Assembly: GCF_032397745.1 (NCBI RefSeq) | Contig: NZ_CP135921.1 | Location: forward strand, 744,001-808,000 | Origin: Bradyrhizobium prioriisuperbiae | GTDB lineage: Bacteria; Pseudomonadota; Alphaproteobacteria; Rhizobiales; Xanthobacteraceae | Reading direction: 5' to 3' | DNA length: 64,000 nt | In this document: positions 53,154-60,100 of the stretch, piece after piece | Layout of the letters: every line of letters starts with the position of its first letter | How positions within the stretch are numbered: the stretch's first letter is position 1 | The notes under the pieces: model-generated | What the model was told of the DNA's origin: nothing | Database searches by the model: none | Seen by the model: only the letters and a program-made list of their open reading frames with translations | Made by a program: the position numbers and the translations under genes

Positions 53154-54437
53154 TCAGCTGTTGTCGATCGCCGCCGTCTGGGCCTGTAAATAAAGATCAT
53201 AACGATCGGCCAACATGTCGCCGCTCCTGATCTCCGGATCCAGCGTGAACAGATCCTGCGCCTGTCCGATGCCACGCAATGCAAAACGTCCGGTCGACAC
53301 AAAATGGTTGCGCCCCTCAGCGTCCAGGCCGATCAGAAACGCCGATGAGATCAGAAGTTCACGATCGACCGAATTACACATCGACGCAATGCGACTGACC
53401 TCGTTGACGGCCGGCCCCACCACGGTGAAGTCGAGCCGATCCTCGCTGCCGATATTGCCGTAGAAGACTTCGCCGACGTGCAATCCAACATAGGCGGTGG
53501 TCGACGGTCTGTCTTCCGAGAGCCGGCGACGATTGATCGCCTGGATATTCTTCCTGAATTGATTCTCCGCACGCAGCGCCGCATGCTTGGCCATAGCCAG
53601 GTCCTCGGTATTGAAGATCGCCAGCACGCCGTCGCCGATCAGCTTCAGCACATCACCGCCCGCATCATGGATCGCGCTGATCGCGGCATCGGCATAGTCA
53701 TTGAGGAACGGAATGATCTCCGCCGGCTCCATCGCGCCGCTGATGGCGGTATAGCTGCGCAGATCGGAAAACCACAGCACGGCCTTGATGCGGTCGGCCA
53801 CGCCGCGCGAGATGCGTCCGCCCAGCACGCGCGCGGCGGCGTCGCGGCCGAGATAGACCTGACCGATGGTGCGGGCGACGCGGGTGAGCGAACGGGCCTT
53901 GACCGCAAGCCCGAGTACCGGCACGAGGTCGCGCAACGCGCCGAACGCCCGGTCATGAAAGCCGTCCTGGTGGCGCAGCGTCCAGTAGGAATAAACGCAA
54001 TCCATCTCGCCAATGACGTCGCGGGTTTCGAACCGGTGCACGAAGGCAACGAGATCCTTGTGGCCCTTGGCGGCGATGTCGCCGATCATGCCGAAGTCAT
54101 AGGCTTCGAGATTGCAGAGATCGATCCGCAGTTCGCTGTGCCCCTGTTCCAGCATGGCGTAAAACATCGAACGCCGCCAGTTCTGCGCCGCCTCGCCCTC
54201 GCTGGTGGAGCCGTATTCGAAGGTGTCGCTCTCCTCCTCGTTGCCGTCGGTCCAGCGGAAACCGCGTCCCTCGAAAATCGGGTCCAGCGTGTCGATGAAC
54301 ACAAGTCCGCGCGACAGCTCCAGCCCTGCATCCCGGCAGCGTTCGCAGAAGCCGCGAACAAGATCGTTCTCGGGAAGCCCGGCCAGCCCGGCGCCCACCA
54401 GCCAGTTCGCAATCTCCAATTGTGACGTCCGATCCAT
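53154..54437 (-). CDS. Class III adenylate/guanylate cyclase
   Basis: 427 residues, no membrane helix. The N-terminal 190 residues are an uncharacterised sensor-like region (GLELSRGLVFIDTLDPIFEG, then EAYDFGMIGDIAAKGHKDLV), as seen in many Bradyrhizobium cyclases. The catalytic domain (about 220-400) is complete: metal Asp in AVLWFSDLRSYTAISGAMEP, second Asp and substrate Lys in GGDVLKLIGDGVLAIFNTED, transition-state Asn and Arg in DFTVVGPAVNEVSRIASMCN. It should therefore be active. It follows the conflict-like operon by 192 bases on the same strand. Membership in that operon is possible but not shown. Confidence 0.88.
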   Translation of the reverse strand: MDRTSQLEIANWLVGAGLAGLPENDLVRGFCERCRDAGLELSRGLVFIDTLDPIFEGRGFRWTDGNEEESDTFEYGSTSEGEAAQNWRRSMFYAMLEQGHSELRIDLCNLEAYDFGMIGDIAAKGHKDLVAFVHRFETRDVIGEMDCVYSYWTLRHQDGFHDRAFGALRDLVPVLGLAVKARSLTRVARTIGQVYLGRDAAARVLGGRISRGVADRIKAVLWFSDLRSYTAISGAMEPAEIIPFLNDYADAAISAIHDAGGDVLKLIGDGVLAIFNTEDLAMAKHAALRAENQFRKNIQAINRRRLSEDRPSTTAYVGLHVGEVFYGNIGSEDRLDFTVVGPAVNEVSRIASMCNSVDRELLISSAFLIGLDAEGRNHFVSTGRFALRGIGQAQDLFTLDPEIRSGDMLADRYDLYLQAQTAAIDNS

Positions 54438-54629
54438 CTCGCCTCTGTCCAGTCATGTCGTGTCCATGCGCTTCGCGGCACAGACCGCCGTCCCGGCGTC
54501 CGCAGGCATGCCCCGCTCTGTCGTTGTGCCCGTGCAATGGGGTGGTAGGTCGCAGTCTACCGTGCCGCGCTCTGTTCGGCGAGCCGTCTGTCCGACGGGA
54601 TCAAGCACAAGATTGGCATGCCCGCGCCG

Positions 54630-56156
54630 TTACTGAGCCGCGCCGGAGAGATCGGTCCAAAGCTCGACAACGCCGGGAAAATTTCTCGAGCCTGCCTTTG
54701 CGGTGAGATCCACCACATGGATCGGTACCGCCCCCTGCGGCCCCATCGCCTTGATATCAGCCACAAGCTTCTCCGCCGAGGTCTTGTCGGCGGCGTAATA
54801 ATAGCGGATCTCGTTGAGCCCCTTCGCCAGATCGGTGCTTTCCACGCCCGGAATACGATAGCCCAGCGCCTTCAATTTCTGAACGAAGGGTTGCGCGACC
54901 GCCGCGCCGCCGGTGGCATATTCGACATAAACGATGGGTTTGTCAGATGGCTGGACCTCGACCTGTGCCCAGAACTGGTTGGTCGTCGGGGAGACGGCCG
55001 GTGCGCCTGCTGGCGCCGGGCCCGATTTGGGATTGAGCAGGCTCGCGGGCGTGGGGCGCCCGTAAGGCTGGGGGGCGCTGCGCAAGGTCACGACCGTCTG
55101 CTCCGGAACAACGCCCGCGCTGGTGGTCTGGATGTAGTCGGGTGACGGCAGTCCCGACCTCAACACCAGATTCTTGTTCACGATGTAAGTTGATCCAACT
55201 GTTGCTGCGGTCGGTTTGACCGGTGCCGAGGTCACCGGATCCTGCAGATTTGGCAGTGGATCGGAACCAAGCCAGATGTACCCCAGCTGCGAGGCGGCGG
55301 TGGGCGACTGACCGCCGGCAATTCGCGCGCTGGCCTCTGCCCTCAGCACGGCATCGGGCACCGTTTCGGAAATTTCGGCCGACACCGCGACCCTGCGGCT
55401 GCTGAGTTGTTTTTCCAATTCTGTGATCTTGGTCTGCAGGTCCTGCACGTCCGCGTCATTCTTTTGCACGACCTGATTCGATCGCTTTTCCAATTGCTGG
55501 GCTTCCAACTGAGCGATATGCGCCTTGCTCTTGGCGTTATCCCACAGGGAGAACCACAACCCGGCGACCAGCAGGAGAATGATAGCCGCGACAGACATCG
55601 TAAGAAAAATATTCCGCTTCCTGGCCTTGGCCGCAGCTTCGCTCGCTTTCACCAGTTCGGCGATATCCGGATCGGACGCCGCGAACGCGGATGCATCCTC
55701 TATCGCCTGGCCATACAGAAGATAACCTTCCGAGCGACCGGAATCCCGCCACAGCCGTGCCGTGGCCGCGAGCTGGATCTGCTTGCGCGCATCGCGACGT
55801 TTCTGCGCGGCAGCCTCATCGTTCGCCGGAGCGCTCTCGCCGCCCGCCCTGGTCTGATCGAACGGGGCGAGTTTCGGCGGCGCCCATTCCTTTTCGTTGA
55901 TGTCCGAAAGGCTGATGGTCTCCACGCTCCAATAGTCGAGGATGTTCTGCGCCGCCTGCCGCTCCGTCTCCTTCGCAAGCACGGCGCCGGTCTTCTGGCC
56001 CCGCGCCACGAATGCGGCGATCTCCGGCACGCCCGACGGCGCCGCGTCGCTTTTCTGGTTGGGCTTCAGCGCCCGCATCAGCGCGAGGTGCGCCTTCTGC
56101 ATCTCCTCGAACGAACCAAAGCCGTCAACCGCGATCGTCTCGGACTCAAGCGTCAT
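54630..56156 (-). CDS. Single-pass membrane protein with conflict-system N-terminal module and LytR_C-like domain
   Basis: 508 residues. Residues about 12-105 (SFEEMQKAHLALMRALKPNQ, then FVARGQKTGAVLAKETERQA and AQNILDYWS, ending APFDQ) resemble the short module I know from the N-termini of nSTAND1 NTPases. A helical TPR-like stretch follows (LAATARLWRDSGRSEGYLLY). One membrane helix lies near 180-205 (FLTMSVAAIILLLVAGLWFS), then a coiled coil (about 210-260, IAQLEAQQLEKRSNQVVQKN and following), a linker, and a C-terminal domain (IVYVEYATGGAAVAQPFVQK and IRYYYAADKTSAEKLVADIK) like LytR_C. No NTPase motif is present. Its start overlaps the preceding gene by 11 bases. Novel combination to my knowledge. 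Confidence 0.72.
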   Translation of the reverse strand: MTLESETIAVDGFGSFEEMQKAHLALMRALKPNQKSDAAPSGVPEIAAFVARGQKTGAVLAKETERQAAQNILDYWSVETISLSDINEKEWAPPKLAPFDQTRAGGESAPANDEAAAQKRRDARKQIQLAATARLWRDSGRSEGYLLYGQAIEDASAFAASDPDIAELVKASEAAAKARKRNIFLTMSVAAIILLLVAGLWFSLWDNAKSKAHIAQLEAQQLEKRSNQVVQKNDADVQDLQTKITELEKQLSSRRVAVSAEISETVPDAVLRAEASARIAGGQSPTAASQLGYIWLGSDPLPNLQDPVTSAPVKPTAATVGSTYIVNKNLVLRSGLPSPDYIQTTSAGVVPEQTVVTLRSAPQPYGRPTPASLLNPKSGPAPAGAPAVSPTTNQFWAQVEVQPSDKPIVYVEYATGGAAVAQPFVQKLKALGYRIPGVESTDLAKGLNEIRYYYAADKTSAEKLVADIKAMGPQGAVPIHVVDLTAKAGSRNFPGVVELWTDLSGAAQ

Positions 56157-57477
56157 CGGACAGCGCCTTCATTATGGATCGGAGCGGAACACCTATTTCG
56201 ACGAGCGAACCGCAGTCCTGCTTCAGCAACTCGTCGATATAGAAGAACCTCATGCGGGCGGAACGGCGAAAATCATCATAGAGGCGGCCGAGGCTGTTTT
56301 TCTCCGGCACGCCATCCACCGGTGCGGTCTTTGCGCCGAGGCGGGCGAGCTCATCCTCGATGCGATCAGCATAATCACGAATGTTTTTTGCCCACTTCGC
56401 ATCCGGATTAAGGTCCGCCAGGGTGCGAACCGTCAATCTCGTTTCCGGCCACAGCGACATGAAATCGTCGGTCTGGTTCGCGGACTGGCTGAACACCTTG
56501 TCCAGCGACCACAATCCGCTGTCGATCCCCTGCCACATGTCGTGCTCGGCCACCCGGCTTCGCAAAGCCGCCGCCAGATTTTCGAGCGCAGCCTGGGCGT
56601 CGGAAATCGCCGCTCCGTCCGCCCCCGCAAGCGGAACGACCGATTTCAACGCCGCCGACAGTTGCGCCAGCGGCAACGCCTTGGCGGCCGCAAAGATCAA
56701 TTCATTGAGCCGCGGCGGATGGGTCTCCAAAACCCGAGCGAACTTGTAGGCCGCCAGCGTCGCCATCGATCCGTTGCGGTCGTCTATCGCCTTCTGGAAG
56801 ATCGTGACGGCCCCATCAAGCTCATTGATCCACTTCAGCTCCAGCGACCTGACCGCTGGTTCGTTCGGCAGCCGCCCCACCGTCAGACGCGCGGACTCGA
56901 CCGTCGTCTGCACCTGCTCCTGATATTCGCGCAAGCTGTCGATCTGGGCATCATCCTTGTCCATCGTCCGGGCCGATGACAGCAGGATGGAGAATTGCCG
57001 GAGCTGGATCCGATGCAGGCTGTCATGAAGGTTCTTGTAGCCATCCAGCCGCGACAGCTCTCGCACGACGAACTCGAGTGTTTCCTTCGACTCGCCGATC
57101 GCCTTTCTGATCGCCGGGTCGTCGAGCTTGCGCTGAGCCTGCTCCAGGGCCGAGATGACGCCTCCGACCTGCGACTTCAGATCAGGCACCTCGATCAGCG
57201 CGTCCGGGAAGGCCTCGGCAACCACGGCGCGCAGATCAGCGACGTCGACGCGTGAGGCCACGATATAGGCCAGGAAAATCTTGGTGATGCCGAGCTCTTC
57301 CACCCGGTCGACGCATTTGCGGGCGATGACGCGCCGCGGCTCCACCGCATTGGCAATGTCATTGATGATCCGGTCGCCCGCACAGCGATAGAGAATCGCA
57401 TCGAGCTCGAGAAACGGGAATTGATCGCCGATCACGTTGCTCAGCGGTTCGAGCATTTTGGGCGGAATTTTTGCCAT
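56146..57477 (-). CDS. EAD1-like N-terminal module plus long helical region
   Basis: 443 residues. The first 90 (LEPLSNVIGDQFPFLELDAI, ILYRCAGDRIINDIANAV, KIFLAYIVASRVDVADLRAV) align with the N-terminus of the protease gene product: same LD.I.Y...GDR core, the RV...K segment, and the FL....SR....D pattern. This is the death-domain-like effector-associated domain (EAD1) used for homotypic contacts. The remaining 350 residues are predicted helical with no catalytic motif (VRELSRLDGYKNLHDSLHRI; LWPETRLTVRTLADL). It may be an adaptor or the regulated target of the protease. 13 bases after the protease gene, overlapping the membrane protein gene by 11. Confidence 0.7.
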   Translation of the reverse strand: MAKIPPKMLEPLSNVIGDQFPFLELDAILYRCAGDRIINDIANAVEPRRVIARKCVDRVEELGITKIFLAYIVASRVDVADLRAVVAEAFPDALIEVPDLKSQVGGVISALEQAQRKLDDPAIRKAIGESKETLEFVVRELSRLDGYKNLHDSLHRIQLRQFSILLSSARTMDKDDAQIDSLREYQEQVQTTVESARLTVGRLPNEPAVRSLELKWINELDGAVTIFQKAIDDRNGSMATLAAYKFARVLETHPPRLNELIFAAAKALPLAQLSAALKSVVPLAGADGAAISDAQAALENLAAALRSRVAEHDMWQGIDSGLWSLDKVFSQSANQTDDFMSLWPETRLTVRTLADLNPDAKWAKNIRDYADRIEDELARLGAKTAPVDGVPEKNSLGRLYDDFRRSARMRFFYIDELLKQDCGSLVEIGVPLRSIMKALSDDA

Positions 57478-57490
57478 TACCGCCTTCCGG

Positions 57491-58621
57491 TCACGCTCCC
57501 AGGAACTTCAGATGGCCGTCATCGGCGATCTTGCTCCGAATGAGGGTCGCCGGCACCCCCTGATTATACGCCGGAGTTTTGTGCCATGCCGGATCCCCGT
57601 AATGATGCAGAGCGACGAGATCCCATTCCATGGTGAAGCACGGCGATCCGGAGGACCCGGCTTCGGTGTTGGTGGTATAGCGAATGCGCGTTCCGTTCGG
57701 GTTGGTACTGATGAAGGCGTCGGTATCCATTGCCAGTTTCATCGGCGAACCATCGGGATGCTGCACGATCAATAAAGGATCTCCTGGTGACAGCGTCGCC
57801 ACCTCAGTCGGAAGCTTGATCCAGCCGCGAGGCTGGCCGCCTGCCGCCGTCTCGCCGATCGGAGCGGCCAAGCGCAACAGCGCATAATCCAGCTGATCCG
57901 CGGTGGGCAGCGGCGTATCCGGAGTCTGCGTCGCTTCCGCCGGGCTGTAGGGCGTGCTGGACAGGCAGCCGTCGGCATGCAGACCGACCAGCTCGCCCTG
58001 CTGACGGGCACCATTTTCAAGACGCAGATAATCGAAACGACAGCCGAGGTCGGCCAGCGTTCCGACTTTCCTGACGCCCTCGACCACATGCCAATTGGTG
58101 AGAACGACCTCGGGCCCGACCAGGAAGCCAGTGCCGACGGCATTGCCTCCGACCTCGATCCGGCAGACCTGCCGTTCGATCCGCGCAATCTTGTCGACCC
58201 AGATGTGGATGTCGAGCTTGACGAGATTCGGCCTGACGTTGCGTTGCAGGCCCGGCGCCGCCACCCGGGTCGGCCCCGATGCCTGCGGCTGGCCGGCGCG
58301 CTGCACCTCGATCTCGGCTCCACTGTCGGACCCGCTGACGGCGGCTTCCGGGCAGAGCCGCCGGATCGCGTCCACGACGTCCTGGTTCTTCAGGCGACGC
58401 GAGTAAACGGCAGAGAGAAAGAGATGCGTCGTGCCCTGCTGCTGCAGGGCCACCAGCAGCTTCTGGATCGTCACGCGTTTGGGATCTCCGGTCGGCACGT
58501 ACTCATCGAACAACCGGTCGCCGAGGCTGGCATAAACGATGGTGTCCAGGTCATTGATATTAAGTGCATCCGACAGGACTTTGGACAGCCCCTCGATGTC
58601 TTCACCCGTCAGCTTGCACAC
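57491..58621 (-). CDS. EAD1-linked trypsin-like serine protease
   Basis: 376 residues from a GTG at 58621 with the strong site GGAGG four to five bases before it. An in-frame TTG at 58660 would add 13 residues but has no site. Residues 2-90 form the EAD1 module (LTGEDIEGLSKVLSDALNIN; SLGDRLFDEYVPTGD; THLFLSAVYSRRLKNQDVVD). The trypsin domain follows from about 145: His in VVLTNWHVVEGVRKV, Asp in DQLDYALLRLAAPI, Ser in NTEAGSSGSPCFTMEWDLVA, so the triad is complete. No signal peptide, so it is a cytosolic protease. EAD-protease fusions belong to bacterial conflict systems. First gene of the operon. Confidence 0.82.
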   Translation of the reverse strand: MCKLTGEDIEGLSKVLSDALNINDLDTIVYASLGDRLFDEYVPTGDPKRVTIQKLLVALQQQGTTHLFLSAVYSRRLKNQDVVDAIRRLCPEAAVSGSDSGAEIEVQRAGQPQASGPTRVAAPGLQRNVRPNLVKLDIHIWVDKIARIERQVCRIEVGGNAVGTGFLVGPEVVLTNWHVVEGVRKVGTLADLGCRFDYLRLENGARQQGELVGLHADGCLSSTPYSPAEATQTPDTPLPTADQLDYALLRLAAPIGETAAGGQPRGWIKLPTEVATLSPGDPLLIVQHPDGSPMKLAMDTDAFISTNPNGTRIRYTTNTEAGSSGSPCFTMEWDLVALHHYGDPAWHKTPAYNQGVPATLIRSKIADDGHLKFLGA

Positions 58622-58923
58622 TGGACCTCCGCATCCGCTCGCGACGAATAGTTCAGACAAGCATGGTCATGATTTGGCACAACACACCTGCAGACAATGT
58701 GACACATGCTCTCGAACGTCGGTGCCGAGCCTCTCATTGCGGAGATTTCAACATCAGTCGGGCTCAGCAGCGCCTTAAACGGCGCGCAAATCATCTTTTG
58801 AATAAAAATCTTTATCGCACAGTCGCCAGTGGCAACTACAGCTTCTAACGGCACGGATTTCAAGTCATAAATGATGCAGCGCAGTCGCAGCCAGGTCCTC
58901 CGAACGGTGACGCGTGCGACGGG
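58622..58923. other. 302-base region ahead of the protease operon
   Basis: Contains the presumed promoter of the minus-strand operon and lies behind the stop of the LysR gene at 58924. It is AT-richer than its surroundings around 58780-58870. I see no convincing gene, repeat or operator. A short frame at 58609-58863 on the minus strand overlaps the protease start and has no family features. Confidence 0.5.
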
Positions 58924-59853
58924 TCAGCCTGCCGTCACGTCGCTCTCGACGCTGAATTTCTTTGCCGTCTGCCTGACCATCTCTGCAAACCGGCGGACCG
59001 CGGCGGACGGTTCACCGCGGCGGGTCGCCAGACGAAGCGGCGCGATCGGCTGAATGGAGCCCTTGAGACGACGAAACACCACGCCGTCCAGCCGCATCCG
59101 CTGCAGCGAGGCCGGCACCAGGGAAATCCCGAGTCCTGCGGCGACGAGATTCAGCGTCGCCACGATGCGCGGCGCCTCCTGGCCGACGCGCGGGCTGAAG
59201 CCCGCGGCATGACATCCGGCAATGATCGCATCGTACAGGCCCTGCCCGTTCGGGCGCCGATAAACCACGAAGGTTTCCGCGGCGAGCGCTTTCAGCGGCA
59301 CGGCGGTGTCGGCCTCGTGGGCGAACGGATGCCCATCGGGCAGCGCCACCAGCATCTTCTCGTCCAGCAGGGGGTTGATCACCAGCCCCGCCGGATCGGC
59401 CACCGGCGTGCGAATGAACACCGCATCAAGCCGCTCGCTGCGCAAATTGTCGATCAGGGTGTTGGTGCCGCTCTCCTCCAGCGTCAGCGCTACCAGCGGA
59501 AAGCTCTCCCGAAAAGCCCGAATCACCCGCGGCACAAACGGATGAAACGGCACTGAGCTGGTGAACCCGACCGAGATTTTCCCTTGCTCACCCCGCGCGG
59601 TTCGGCGGGTGGTGGCGAAGGCGTGGTCGACCTGCGCCAGAATCATCCGGGCATCGGCGAGCAGCGCATGACCGGCATCGGTCAGTTCGACGCCGCGCGG
59701 CTTGCGGCGGAGCAACAGCACGTCGAGTTCGCGCTCCAGCGCCTTGATCTGCTGGCTGAGCGGCGGCTGCTGCATGCCGAGCCGCTCGGCGGCGCCGGTG
59801 ATGTGTCCCGCTTCCGCGACTGCGACGAAATATCTGAGATGACGGAGCTCCAT
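58924..59853 (-). CDS. LysR-family transcriptional regulator
   Basis: 309 residues. Helix-turn-helix: MELRHLRYFVAVAEAGHITG, AAERLGMQQPPLSQQIKALE. Effector domain begins near 92 (GKISVGFTSSVPFHPFVPRV) in the style of the BenM/CatM group, with LPDGHPFAHE and AAGLGISLVPASLQRMRLDG. It should bind a small effector and control its divergent neighbour, the HdeD-MFS gene at 60101, and itself from the region 59854-60100. In that region CCTGCAGG lies at 59871-59878. No clear T-N11-A box was singled out. Confidence 0.92.
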   Translation of the reverse strand: MELRHLRYFVAVAEAGHITGAAERLGMQQPPLSQQIKALERELDVLLLRRKPRGVELTDAGHALLADARMILAQVDHAFATTRRTARGEQGKISVGFTSSVPFHPFVPRVIRAFRESFPLVALTLEESGTNTLIDNLRSERLDAVFIRTPVADPAGLVINPLLDEKMLVALPDGHPFAHEADTAVPLKALAAETFVVYRRPNGQGLYDAIIAGCHAAGFSPRVGQEAPRIVATLNLVAAGLGISLVPASLQRMRLDGVVFRRLKGSIQPIAPLRLATRRGEPSAAVRRFAEMVRQTAKKFSVESDVTAG

Positions 59854-60100
59854 GAGACATATCCTGCAGGTATGGATGGCCTCCTGGACATATTACGAAA
59901 CGTCGCTCGGGAAAAGAGCGGTGTGTGGAACCTTCGGCTGACGCCCTCCGCGTCGCGGCCGGCGCAACAATTTCGGCCGCCGACACGGACAGCCGTCTCA
60001 CTGCGCGCAAAGGATCGCCAATACTTAATTCGCATTTACCGGATGTTCCGACAAATCGCGCAAGCACGGGGACGACCACCGTCCTCTTGCGATAGACCTC

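Noticed and set aside
58609..58863. 84-codon frame on the minus strand upstream of the protease gene
   Set aside because: Overlaps the better supported GTG start with its ribosome site. No family features, no ribosome site of its own.
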